A DNA stretch of 11,821 nt from JALQTD01 sp964390365 (GTDB taxonomy: Bacteria; Bacteroidota; Bacteroidia; Flavobacteriales_D; Sanyastnellaceae), in the NCBI GenBank assembly GCA_964390365.1, contig CAYMHW010000069.1:1-11821 (forward strand), in the 5' to 3' direction. Under the pieces are notes generated by a model. The model was not told the origin of the DNA and ran no database searches. It saw only the letters and a program-made list of their open reading frames with translations. This document shows, piece by piece, positions 1-6,299 of this stretch (positions are counted from its first letter, which is position 1; each line of letters begins with the position of its first letter). A program made the position numbers and the translations under genes.

Positions 1-263
1 AGTCGAGCAAGCTCGATAACCGCGTGAAAATCACGAACCTGCCGGAGGTGTGCACCGTCAGCATTTACAACTTGCACGGAACCCTGGTGCGCCAATTCCA
101 AAAGGCCGATCCGCTGACCTCACTCGACTGGGACCTCAAGAACGAGGTCAACGTTCCGATTGCCGGTGGCGTCTACATCATCCACGTCGACGTCCCGGGC
201 GTTGGCGAGAAAATCCTCAAGTGGTTCGGCGTCATGCGCCCAACGGACTTGGACAACTTCTAA
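1..263 (+). CDS. C-terminal end of a T9SS-type secreted/surface protein (5' partial)
   Basis: The reading frame is open from the window edge (first full codon at base 3) to TAA at 261-263, giving about 86 residues of a protein whose start lies outside. Seen: a compact beta-rich tail with motifs VSIYNLHGTLVRQF, SLDWDLKN and PIAGGVYIIHVDV, ending KWFGVMRPTDLDNF. The pattern of an 'iyn..G.lvr' strand followed by 'G.Yi.hv' is typical of the C-terminal sorting domains that direct Bacteroidota proteins through the type IX secretion system. The Gly-Val-Tyr-Ile-Ile segment corresponds to the usual 'sGvYiv' strand. It lies 19 bases upstream of a PorV/PorQ-family gene and is probably co-transcribed with it. 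The GTG at 24 is an internal Val, since the frame extends upstream of it. What the main body does cannot be told from this fragment. Confidence 0.8.
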   Translation, partial: SSKLDNRVKITNLPEVCTVSIYNLHGTLVRQFQKADPLTSLDWDLKNEVNVPIAGGVYIIHVDVPGVGEKILKWFGVMRPTDLDNF

Positions 264-282
264 TTTGAGAACCTGAACGATC

Positions 283-1320
283 ATGAACAAGGCAATCCTA
301 CCACTCTTTGCGCTGCTCCTTGCAGGAACTACGGCGCTGGCAGGCAATCCAGATCGCGCTGGCTCTGCTGGTGCTGGGCAGTTGCTCATCAACCCGTGGG
401 CGCAGTCCAACGGGTTGGCCGGTACCAACATGGCCACCGTGCAGGGGCTCGAATCGTGCTTCTTGAACATTGCGGGTTTGGCCTTCGTGGAGAAGAACGA
501 ACTGGCGTTCGCGAACACGCAATACCTCAGCGGAACAGGCATTTCTGTGAACAGCGTTGGCTTCGCAACCAAAGTCGGTGGCGAAGCGGTCCTCGGCATC
601 ACGGTCATGACGATGGGCTTCGGCGACATCGACATCACGACCGTTGATTTGCCGGAAGGCGGCATCGGCACGTTCTCACCGTCGTTTTCGAACATCGGCG
701 TCTCGTACTCGAAGGCGTTCTCCAACTCGATTTACGGCGGCATGACGTTGCGCATCATCGGTGAAGCGATTTCCAACGTCCGCGCAAGCGGCGTGGCGTT
801 CGATGCCGGTATCCGCTACATCAGCCCCATCGACGAACGCTTGACCTTCGGCATTGCATTGCGCAACGTGGGGGCTCCGATGCGTTATGCGGGAGACGGA
901 TTGACGGTGACCGCGACGCCCCAGGGTTCGGCGAACAGCTTGACGGTGCTGCAGCGCTCCGAGCGTTACGAGCTGCCCTCTTTGGTGAACATCGGCTTCG
1001 GATACGACGTCGTTTCGCTCGAGGAGGTGAAGGGCACGTTGACGGGCCAATTCGTCTCGAACTCCTTCACGAAGGACCAGTTCGGTGCAGGGTTTGAATT
1101 CCAATACAAGGAATCCCTGACCCTCCGCGCGGGTTACATGTGGGAGCAAGGCGTCATCGGCACGGAAGCGATCACTACAGCCTACACGGGACCTGCTGCA
1201 GGTTTGACGGTGAGCGTGCCCGCTGGACAGGACGGTGGCCGCATCGGACTCGATTACGGGTACCGCACCACGAACCCGTTCGGAGGAAACCACAGCATCG
1301 GACTCCACATCTCGCTGTAA
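283..1320 (+). CDS. PorV/PorQ-family outer-membrane protein
   Basis: This is a 345-residue protein with an N-terminal signal peptide (MNKAILPLFALLLAGTTALA, cleavage predicted near residue 20). The mature start has the family block QLLINPWAQSNGLAGTNMA followed by GLESCFLNIAGLAF (about residues 34-65). The rest alternates short amphipathic strands such as GGMTLRIIGEAIS, FGIALRNVGAPMRY and GLDYGYRT, ending in an aromatic-poor strand SIGLHISL, as expected for a beta-barrel. Known for the family: PorV is an outer-membrane component of the type IX system that shuttles cargo to the attachment complex; PorQ-type paralogues are less well defined. The gene follows a T9SS-type cargo end by 19 bases and is closed by the hairpins at 1328-1407. 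No Shine-Dalgarno or -7 box is seen before the ATG, so read-through from upstream is likely. It may be a paralogue rather than PorV itself. Confidence 0.85.
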   Translation: MNKAILPLFALLLAGTTALAGNPDRAGSAGAGQLLINPWAQSNGLAGTNMATVQGLESCFLNIAGLAFVEKNELAFANTQYLSGTGISVNSVGFATKVGGEAVLGITVMTMGFGDIDITTVDLPEGGIGTFSPSFSNIGVSYSKAFSNSIYGGMTLRIIGEAISNVRASGVAFDAGIRYISPIDERLTFGIALRNVGAPMRYAGDGLTVTATPQGSANSLTVLQRSERYELPSLVNIGFGYDVVSLEEVKGTLTGQFVSNSFTKDQFGAGFEFQYKESLTLRAGYMWEQGVIGTEAITTAYTGPAAGLTVSVPAGQDGGRIGLDYGYRTTNPFGGNHSIGLHISL

Positions 1321-1327
1321 TTCAGCG

Positions 1328-1347
1328 AAAGCCCTTGCACGGGCTTT
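1328..1347 (+). terminator. First hairpin after the PorV-family gene
   Basis: AAAGCCC (1328-1334) and GGGCTTT (1341-1347) form a perfect 7-bp stem with a 6-base loop, 7 bases after the stop codon. No T-run follows, so by itself it is a weak terminator. It may protect the mRNA 3' end or act together with the stronger hairpin 30 bases downstream. Confidence 0.5.
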
Positions 1348-1371
1348 GAATGAAATTGATTATTTTAGCTG

Positions 1372-1407
1372 AAAGAGAAAGCCCGGATTTCGGGTTTTCT
1401 CTTTTTT
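1372..1407 (+). terminator. Intrinsic terminator between the PorV-family gene and greA
   Basis: The arms are AAAGAGAAAGCCCG (1372-1385) and CGGGTTTTCTCTTT (1391-1404), a 14-bp stem with one G-U pair and a 5-base loop. The descending arm runs into six T (1402-1407). This is a textbook Rho-independent terminator for the upstream transcription unit. greA begins 43 bases later, so it needs its own promoter or read-through. The ascending arm contains AAAGCCC, identical to the first arm of the preceding hairpin. Confidence 0.85.
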
Positions 1408-1450
1408 ACGTGACGGCGCTGAGCCTTCGCGTTCTGAAACCCGCCATACC

Positions 1451-1924
1451 ATGTCGAACTTTTCATACTTCACGCCCGAAGGGCTCCAAAAACTCAAGGA
1501 CGAAATTCACTACTTGAAGACGGTGGAGCGTCCTCGCATTTCGCAACAAATCGCCGAGGCCCGTGATAAAGGGGACTTGAGCGAAAACGCCGAATACGAT
1601 GCGGCGAAGGAAGCGCAGGGCATGATGGAAGCGCGTTTGGTGAAACTGGAGAACACCCTCGCCAACGCCCGGCTCGTCGACGATTCCCAAATCGACAACT
1701 CCAAAGTCTACATCCTCAGCACCGTCAAGCTCCGCAACCAAAAGAACAACGCGGAGGTGACGTACACGCTCGTGGCGGAAAACGAAGCGAACCTTGCGGA
1801 GAAGAAGATTTCGGTGGAAAGCCCCATCGGCAAAGGCTTGCTCGGCAAAGCGGTCGGTGATGTGGCCGAAGTGCAGGTGCCCGCGGGCATCATTCCGTTC
1901 GAGGTCCTCGAAATCACGCGGTGA
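1451..1924 (+). CDS. greA: Transcription elongation factor GreA
   Basis: The product has 157 residues, the usual GreA length. The N-terminal half is the coiled-coil domain that enters the RNA polymerase secondary channel. It carries the hallmark block ARDKGDLSENAEYDAAKEAQ (about residues 36-55), whose acidic residues at the coiled-coil tip stimulate transcript cleavage. The C-terminal half is the FKBP-like polymerase-binding domain, with SPIGKGLLGKAVGDVAEVQVPAG near residues 125-145 and the end IIPFEVLEITR. Known role: it rescues backtracked polymerase by inducing cleavage of the RNA 3' end. The ATG at 1451 matches the conserved family start. No clear -7 box was found in the 43 bases after the terminator. 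The stop codon overlaps the next gene's start by one base. Confidence 0.97.
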   Translation: MSNFSYFTPEGLQKLKDEIHYLKTVERPRISQQIAEARDKGDLSENAEYDAAKEAQGMMEARLVKLENTLANARLVDDSQIDNSKVYILSTVKLRNQKNNAEVTYTLVAENEANLAEKKISVESPIGKGLLGKAVGDVAEVQVPAGIIPFEVLEITR

Positions 1925-2313
1925 TGGCGTCCATTTTCAGCCGCATCGTGGCGGGGGAAATCCCGTGCCATAAGATTGCTGAGAATGAGCGGTTTTTGGC
2001 CTTCCTCGACGTGTTTCCGCTGGTGAAGGGCCACACGCTGGTCATTCCGAAGCAGGAGGTCGATTACTTTTTCGATTTGGACGCCACGACGCTCGCGGAG
2101 ATCAACGCGTTTGCTCAGCAGGTTGCAGGCCAAATCCAACGCGCCATTCCCTGCAAGCGCATCGGCGTTTCCATCATCGGCCTCGAAGTCCCACACGCCC
2201 ACGTACACCTCATCCCCCTCAACGCGGTCGGGGACATGAACTTCGAGCGTCCGAAGCTCGAAATCAGCCACGAGGAACTCGCCGAAATCGCCGAACGCAT
2301 CCGCACGGCCTGA
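1924..2313 (+). CDS. HIT-family protein (histidine-triad nucleotide hydrolase)
   Basis: The product has 129 residues. The signature triad HAHVHLI lies near residues 87-93 and is preceded by the conserved FLAFLDVFPLVKGHTLVIPK block (about residues 23-42). HIT proteins hydrolyse nucleoside phosphoramidates, dinucleoside polyphosphates or AMP conjugates, the middle histidine being the nucleophile; the exact substrate is not visible. The N-terminal MASIFSRIVAGEIPCHKI is the standard family start. The ATG at 1924 overlaps the greA TGA (1922-1924) in a TGATG arrangement, indicating translational coupling. A GTG directly upstream (1921) could also start but would add only one Met. The gene ends 3 bases from the stop of the converging minus-strand operon, with no terminator visible between them. 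Confidence 0.93.
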   Translation: MASIFSRIVAGEIPCHKIAENERFLAFLDVFPLVKGHTLVIPKQEVDYFFDLDATTLAEINAFAQQVAGQIQRAIPCKRIGVSIIGLEVPHAHVHLIPLNAVGDMNFERPKLEISHEELAEIAERIRTA

Positions 2314-2316
2314 CCT

Positions 2317-3609
2317 TCAGGGCGCCGGAAAGTCCAGCAACGCCGTCCAAATGCTCAGCACGCCACGGTCCTCCCGGGTCCAAATCGGACGCACCACCCC
2401 ACCGTGGGCAGAAATGTTGTTGTAGTCCCCGAAAAAGGACGCTTGGCCCGGCACGAACGCCGACTCGCTGACCGTCACGTGCTCCCAGGTGTCGCCGCCA
2501 TCCCACGAAGTGGCGACCACCACCTCGGTGGCCACCTCGCTCACCGACACCTTCGCACTGCGATCGTAGTACACCACGTGCACCCCGCCCGTCGCTTGGT
2601 CCACGGCCATCCACGTGAAGAACTGGTCCGTGGCCGTGTCATCGCTGTTCACCCGAACCGGCTCCGACCACGTCGCGCCTTCGTCGTCCGAATGGCACAG
2701 GTACACGTCGCTGTCCCCGGTGCGCAGGTCCGTCCAGTTCACGTAAATCCGACCCCGATGGGCGCCATCGCTGCAATCGACGTCCGTCACGGGCATGCCG
2801 TTGGCCCGGCCGATCCCGGGCACCTCCCGGTCCCAACCGCCGACGATGTCCGCCACACGCACTTCCGACTCCATCCAGCGCTTGCCCCCGTTCACCGACC
2901 GGTTAAACCACAGCTGCTCGCCCCGCGCCCACACCACGTTCAGCGCCCCATCCGGCCCGAAAGCCGGAACCGCCCCTTCCACCGTCCCATCGCCGTCCAC
3001 GCAGTCCCCCGCCACCGCGCTGATGCGGACCGGCTTCGACCACCGTCGCGCCCGGTGGTTGGACGTCGAGCACAAGATGACGGAACTGTCCTCAGCGGCC
3101 GTGCTCCCGTACCGGTCGAATTGCGTCCAGCACGTGGCCAGGGATTTGCCGTCGGGGGATGCGTCGGTCCATTCTTTGTCCTGGTCCTTGGAACCGTTCA
3201 ACCCCATGAAGCTGCCACGCGACCACGTCCGGCCGCCGTCCTTCGAGCGCTGGCACACGATGCGATCCAACAGCGACGCATCCGACCAACCCCTCCCCGA
3301 CGGATCGCTGAGGTGCAGGTAATAAAAATCACCCGTCGCCCCCGCCACCACGCACGGATCGCCGAACACCCCATGCGGCGAGGTCAGCCGGTCCTTCGTC
3401 CACGTCGCCCCTCCATCCTCGCTCCAGTACACGTTGTCGAGGATGGAACCCGCCACCACGTGCTGCGGATTGACGGGACTCACAGCGATGGACGGTTCGC
3501 ACGGCGCGTAGCCCATTCCGTTGTAGCGGTGAAGCTCGACGTTCGCTGGAGTTTGTGCCATGAGCGACGAGGCCCACATGCAGGCCAAGGCGACCCCGAC
3601 AGCCCTCAT
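2317..3609 (-). CDS. Exported Asp-box (BNR) repeat protein, sialidase-like beta-propeller
   Basis: This 430-residue protein has a signal peptide (MRAVGVALACMWASSLMA, cleavage before Gln19). Asp-box turns are SEDGGATW (63-70), SKDGGRTW (122-129), degenerate SVNGGKRW (238-245), SDDEGATW (307-314) and SWDGGDTW (368-375). Their spacing fits a six-bladed propeller of the sialidase superfamily. Strands such as GRIYVNWTDLRTGDSDVYL and FFGDYNNI with VRPIWT are typical of Bacteroidota 'sialidase/exo-alpha-sialidase' annotations. I cannot see the arginine triad or RIP motif of true sialidases, so enzyme activity is unproven; it may be a structural or binding propeller. There is no T9SS sorting domain at the C-terminus, which ends LLDFPAP. 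The ATG (3609-3607) overlaps the upstream lipoprotein's TGA in an ATGA junction. It is the last gene of the thyA operon. Confidence 0.8.
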   Translation of the reverse strand: MRAVGVALACMWASSLMAQTPANVELHRYNGMGYAPCEPSIAVSPVNPQHVVAGSILDNVYWSEDGGATWTKDRLTSPHGVFGDPCVVAGATGDFYYLHLSDPSGRGWSDASLLDRIVCQRSKDGGRTWSRGSFMGLNGSKDQDKEWTDASPDGKSLATCWTQFDRYGSTAAEDSSVILCSTSNHRARRWSKPVRISAVAGDCVDGDGTVEGAVPAFGPDGALNVVWARGEQLWFNRSVNGGKRWMESEVRVADIVGGWDREVPGIGRANGMPVTDVDCSDGAHRGRIYVNWTDLRTGDSDVYLCHSDDEGATWSEPVRVNSDDTATDQFFTWMAVDQATGGVHVVYYDRSAKVSVSEVATEVVVATSWDGGDTWEHVTVSESAFVPGQASFFGDYNNISAHGGVVRPIWTREDRGVLSIWTALLDFPAP

Positions 3610-4124
3610 TCGCCCGCGCCTTCGAGGGCCTCAAGCTCCGCACGAATGCCCTCCATGCTCTCCTTCAGCGCCTGCTGGATCTCCAAAATGGCCTCGTCGC
3701 TCAGCCCTTCGAGGCTCGGCGCCGCATGGTCGTGATCGTGGTCGTGGCCGTGATCGTGGTCGTGGCTGTGCCCGTGGTCGTGGCTGTGCCCGTGGTCGTG
3801 GCTGTGCCCGTGGTCGTGCTCATGACCGGGCACCTCCACCATCGCCTCCGACACCTCGTGAAAGCGCAGGTCCAACGCACTCAATTCCGCTTCGAGTCGC
3901 TGCAGTTGCTTGGCGAGGGCCGTGTCTCCGGCCGCAAAGGCCGCTTGGATTTCCTCGGCTTTGGCCTCCATTTCGGCCGCCAGCGATTCGTGCAATTCGT
4001 TCGACAGGCGCACCACCTCATCGTGCACCGAAATGGCTTGTTTGAGGCTCGCCGATTGCTCCTCGCCGCAGCCGGCAGCGAGCAGGAGGACTGCCGCAGC
4101 AGCCGTGAGGAAGGTTGATTTCAT
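3606..4124 (-). CDS. Histidine-rich coiled-coil lipoprotein
   Basis: The product has 172 residues. MKSTFLTAAAAVLLLAAGC is a lipoprotein signal with lipobox AAGC and the lipidated Cys at 19. Residues 25-95 are charged and helical (VHDEVVRLSNELHESL, KQLQRLEAELSALDLRFHEV), probably a coiled coil. Residues 101-133 alternate His with Asp, Gly, Ser or Glu: 17 His in 33 residues, a typical Zn/Ni/Cu-binding tract. A second helix (ILEIQQALKESMEGIRAELEALE) ends the protein. The VHDEV helix resembles small Bacteroidota lipoproteins sometimes named 'viral A-type inclusion protein', but function is unknown. I chose the ATG at 4124 because it opens the signal sequence and gives an ATGA overlap with yidD; an upstream start in frame would lack it. 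The same ATGA overlap links it to the Asp-box gene. Confidence 0.8.
   Translation of the reverse strand: MKSTFLTAAAAVLLLAAGCGEEQSASLKQAISVHDEVVRLSNELHESLAAEMEAKAEEIQAAFAAGDTALAKQLQRLEAELSALDLRFHEVSEAMVEVPGHEHDHGHSHDHGHSHDHGHSHDHDHGHDHDHDHAAPSLEGLSDEAILEIQQALKESMEGIRAELEALEGAGE
3755..3819 (-). repeat. 18-bp tandem repeat encoding the His-rich tract
   Basis: Three exact consecutive copies of an 18-base unit (plus strand CGTGGTCGTGGCTGTGCC) at 3755-3772, 3773-3790 and 3791-3808 are followed by a partial fourth to about 3819. Each unit encodes six residues of the pattern GHSHDH on the minus strand. The number of copies could vary by slippage without breaking the frame, changing the length of the metal-binding tract. 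Confidence 0.9.
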
Positions 4125-4363
4125 GGAGTTTGGGATTTCGTCGGTGGATCTTTCGGAGGAACGGGGTCGTAGCCGCTTTCGCCCCACGGGTGGCATTTGC
4201 TGATGCGTTTGGCCGACAAGGCCAAACCCCGCCACGCCCCATGCACCCGCAGCGCCTCGATGCTATAAGCCGAGCACGTCGGATGAAACCGGCAGTTCGA
4301 ACCGAGGAGGGGGCTCAACAGGATTTGGTACGCCCGCACCAGGGCGATGAACACATGGCGCAT
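4121..4363 (-). CDS. yidD: Membrane protein insertion efficiency factor YidD
   Basis: The 80-residue product is of normal family length. It shows the full signature: RAYQILLSPLLGSNCRFHPTCSAYS (residues 10-34) with its two conserved cysteines, then ALRVHGAWRGLAL and KCHPWGESGYDPVP. YidD is a small amphipathic, membrane-associated protein that helps YidC/Sec-dependent membrane protein insertion. In many bacteria it sits beside rnpA and yidC; here it lies in a folate operon, as YidD genes are scattered in Bacteroidota. It begins 9 bases after the HupE-like stop, and its own TGA overlaps the lipoprotein ATG by 4 bases. Confidence 0.95.
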   Translation of the reverse strand: MRHVFIALVRAYQILLSPLLGSNCRFHPTCSAYSIEALRVHGAWRGLALSAKRISKCHPWGESGYDPVPPKDPPTKSQTP

Positions 4364-4372
4364 GGCCTAAAA

Positions 4373-4942
4373 TTACGGCATCCGCTCGAGCGCCATCATG
4401 AGCGCGACCGCAAACGTTCCCGCGCACACGAAGACCTGCTGCTCGCGCTGCGTGACGCCCAGCGCCCGCAACAACGACGCCACCGCGAGGAACGTCAGCA
4501 AGAACGCGAGCTGCCCGATCTCCACGCCCAAGTTGAACCGCAGCAACGGCATCACAATCCCCTCCCCCGGGTCGCGCGTGATGCGGAAGAACGACGAGAA
4601 CCCGAGGCCGTGGATGAGCCCGAAGGCCACCGTCACGCCATACAGCCACTTGCCCGGCCGGTACCCCTGCCCCTTGGCCGCCGAGCGCCGCAAATTCAGG
4701 AGCGCCGTGACCACGATGCTCACGGGAATGAGGAACTCGATCCAGGCGCCATTCGGCCGCACCCAATCCATCCCCGCCAAAAACAACGTCACGCTGTGCC
4801 CCACCGTGAACGCCGTCGCGAGCAACACGAGCCGCCCCGCCCCTTTCCAATCCGCCCACGCCGCCAGCGCGAGCAAGTACAGCATGTGATCGTATCCCCG
4901 CCAATCGAGGATGTGCTGGATGCCCCGTAGAATGTCGTCCAT
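4373..4942 (-). CDS. HupE/UreJ-family integral membrane protein
   Basis: The product has 189 residues and about six hydrophobic segments. Conserved polar motifs lie inside the membrane parts: GIQHILDWRGYDHMLYL (7-23), AFTVGHSVTL (44-53), FGLIHGLGFSS (107-117) and FNLGVEIGQLAF (136-147). The histidines at 10, 19, 49 and 111 and Asp18 match the HupE/UreJ pattern. Family knowledge: HupE and UreJ proteins are nickel/cobalt permeases near hydrogenase and urease genes, but the Bacteroidota branch (HupE/UreJ_2 type) is often found without such enzymes. None is present here, so the substrate is open. It lies 9 bases after folA and 9 bases before yidD, with an ATG start at 4942. The His-rich lipoprotein two genes downstream makes a metal role plausible. 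Confidence 0.85.
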   Translation of the reverse strand: MDDILRGIQHILDWRGYDHMLYLLALAAWADWKGAGRLVLLATAFTVGHSVTLFLAGMDWVRPNGAWIEFLIPVSIVVTALLNLRRSAAKGQGYRPGKWLYGVTVAFGLIHGLGFSSFFRITRDPGEGIVMPLLRFNLGVEIGQLAFLLTFLAVASLLRALGVTQREQQVFVCAGTFAVALMMALERMP

Positions 4943-4951
4943 GCCGGCAAG

Positions 4952-5461
4952 TTAACGCCGTCGGGTGTACGCCCAAATTTCAAATCCGTGCTCATTCCGC
5001 TCATCCGCCTCCTGCGCCCCAATCCGCTCCGCAATCCAGGCCGATTCCTCGAACGTCGGGTAAAACGCGTCCCCTTCCGGCTCGGCTTGCACGTGCGTGA
5101 GCAATTGACGGTCGACGGCGCCGGCCTCGAGGGCGAGGCGGTAGATTTGGCCTCCGCCGATGATGAACGCCTCCTCCTCCCCCGCGCTGCGGGCGAGCTC
5201 CAAGGCCGCTGCCAGCGACGTCACCACGGTCGCCCCGGGCGCCGCGTAATCCGGGTTGCGGGAAATCACGATGTTCGGGCGGTCCGCCAGCGGCCGGTAC
5301 TTTTCCGGAATGGACTCGAAGTTGCGCCGCCCCATGATGACGTGGTGGCCCTTCGTCGTGTCCATGAAGAACCGCATGTCGTCGCGCAACCGCCAAACGA
5401 GGTCGTTGTCCTTCCCGATGACGCCGTTCGTCGCCACCGCCGCAATGCTCGTGACCCGCAT
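4952..5461 (-). CDS. folA: Dihydrofolate reductase
   Basis: This 169-residue enzyme uses NADPH to reduce dihydrofolate to tetrahydrofolate, regenerating the cofactor oxidised by ThyA. Seen: the N-terminal strand SIAAVATNGVIGKDNDLVW, acidic residue Asp28 in RLRDDMRFF (equivalent to E. coli Asp27), the NADPH-binding GRRNFESI and IVISRNPDY, the FIIGGGQIYRLAL loop and the terminal strand GFEIWAYTRR. Compared with the common LPW and LPxD patterns around the active site, this protein has LVW and LRDD, lacking both prolines. The ATG (5461-5459) shares one base with the thyA TGA, so the two are translationally coupled. Trimethoprim is the classical inhibitor of this family; no resistance claim can be made from sequence. 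Confidence 0.96.
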   Translation of the reverse strand: MRVTSIAAVATNGVIGKDNDLVWRLRDDMRFFMDTTKGHHVIMGRRNFESIPEKYRPLADRPNIVISRNPDYAAPGATVVTSLAAALELARSAGEEEAFIIGGGQIYRLALEAGAVDRQLLTHVQAEPEGDAFYPTFEESAWIAERIGAQEADERNEHGFEIWAYTRRR

Positions 5462-6255
5462 CAGACGCTCACTTCAGCTTTGATGTGCGGATGCGCCACG
5501 TAATCGACCAGTTCGAAATCCTCGTACCGGAAGGCGAAGAGGTCGGTCACGTCGGGGTTGATGCGCATTTTCGGCAAGGGGAACGGCTCGCGGGTCAGCT
5601 GCTCCCGGGCTTGGTCCACGTGATTCAAGTACAAATGAACGTCCCCAAACGTGTGGACGAACTCCCCCGGCTCCAAGCCCACCACCTGCGCGACCATCAT
5701 GGTCAGGAGCGCATACGAAGCGATGTTGAACGGCACCCCGAGGAAGGTGTCGGCGGAGCGCTGGTAGAGCTGGCAATTCAGCCGGCCTTCCGCCACGTGG
5801 AACTGGAACAAACAGTGGCACGGCGGCAGCGCCATTTCGTCGATGAAACTCGGATTCCAGGCGCTCACGACGTGGCGGCGGGAGTACGGGTTGTTGCGCA
5901 GGCCGTCGAGCAGCTTGGCGATTTGGTCGGTGTGGGAGCCATCCGGGTTGGGCCAGCTGCGCCATTGGTAGCCATACACCGGCCCGAGGTCGCCGTTTTC
6001 GTCCGCCCATTCGTCCCAAATCCGCACGCCGTTCTCCTTCAGGTACCCGATGTTCGTGTCGCCCTGAAGGAACCACAGCAGCTCGTGGATGATGCTGCGG
6101 AGGTGCAGCTTCTTCGTCGTGAGCACCGGAAATCCTTCGCTCAGGTCGAAGCGCATTTGGTAGCCGAAGCAGCCGAGGGTGCCGGTTCCGGTGCGATCTT
6201 CCCGCTTCACGCCGTGGGTGAGCAGGTGGTTCAGGAGGTCGTGGTAGGCGCGCAT
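5461..6255 (-). CDS. thyA: Thymidylate synthase ThyA
   Basis: The product has 264 residues, the same length as the E. coli enzyme. It methylates dUMP to dTMP with methylene-tetrahydrofolate. Seen: DRTGTGTL (20-27, phosphate-binding Arg21), LRSIIHELLWFLQGDTN (52-68), IWDEWADENGDLGPVYG (79-95), the active-site cysteine Cys146 in LPPCHCLFQF, the QLYQRSADTFLGVPFNIASYA block (162-182) and the closing strand HPHIKAEVSV. I start at the ATG at 6255 (MRAYHDLL), which aligns with E. coli. A TTG three codons upstream (6264-6262) is inside the predicted -7 box and so is unlikely to be translated. First gene of the six-gene minus-strand operon. Confidence 0.97.
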   Translation of the reverse strand: MRAYHDLLNHLLTHGVKREDRTGTGTLGCFGYQMRFDLSEGFPVLTTKKLHLRSIIHELLWFLQGDTNIGYLKENGVRIWDEWADENGDLGPVYGYQWRSWPNPDGSHTDQIAKLLDGLRNNPYSRRHVVSAWNPSFIDEMALPPCHCLFQFHVAEGRLNCQLYQRSADTFLGVPFNIASYALLTMMVAQVVGLEPGEFVHTFGDVHLYLNHVDQAREQLTREPFPLPKMRINPDVTDLFAFRYEDFELVDYVAHPHIKAEVSV

Positions 6256-6261
6256 TGAGTC

Positions 6262-6269
6262 CAAAAATA
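6262..6269 (-). promoter_or_regulatory. Predicted -7 box for thyA
   Basis: On the minus strand TATTTTTG is an exact match to the Bacteroidota -7 consensus TAnnTTTG. Only six bases (GACTCA) separate it from the thyA ATG, so transcription would begin at or just before the start codon. No TTTG-type -33 element is visible at the usual 19-21 base spacing; the preceding DNA is G-rich. Confidence 0.6.
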
Positions 6270-6299
6270 CCCCAGCCCCCTCCTCACGCCCCCGGGAAT

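Noticed and set aside
1361..1368. TATTTTAG as a -7 box for greA
   Set aside because: It is upstream of the strong terminator hairpin, so a transcript starting there would be terminated before greA; no -33 element is at the right distance.
2404..3735. Long plus-strand open frame (443 codons) opposite the Asp-box gene
   Set aside because: Its composition is Arg/His/Pro-rich, typical of antisense frames in GC-rich DNA, whereas the minus strand encodes a signal peptide and five Asp-boxes.
4125..4235. Longer start for the His-rich lipoprotein within yidD
   Set aside because: It would add 37 residues before a clear lipoprotein signal peptide; the ATG at 4124 gives the signal peptide and the ATGA overlap.
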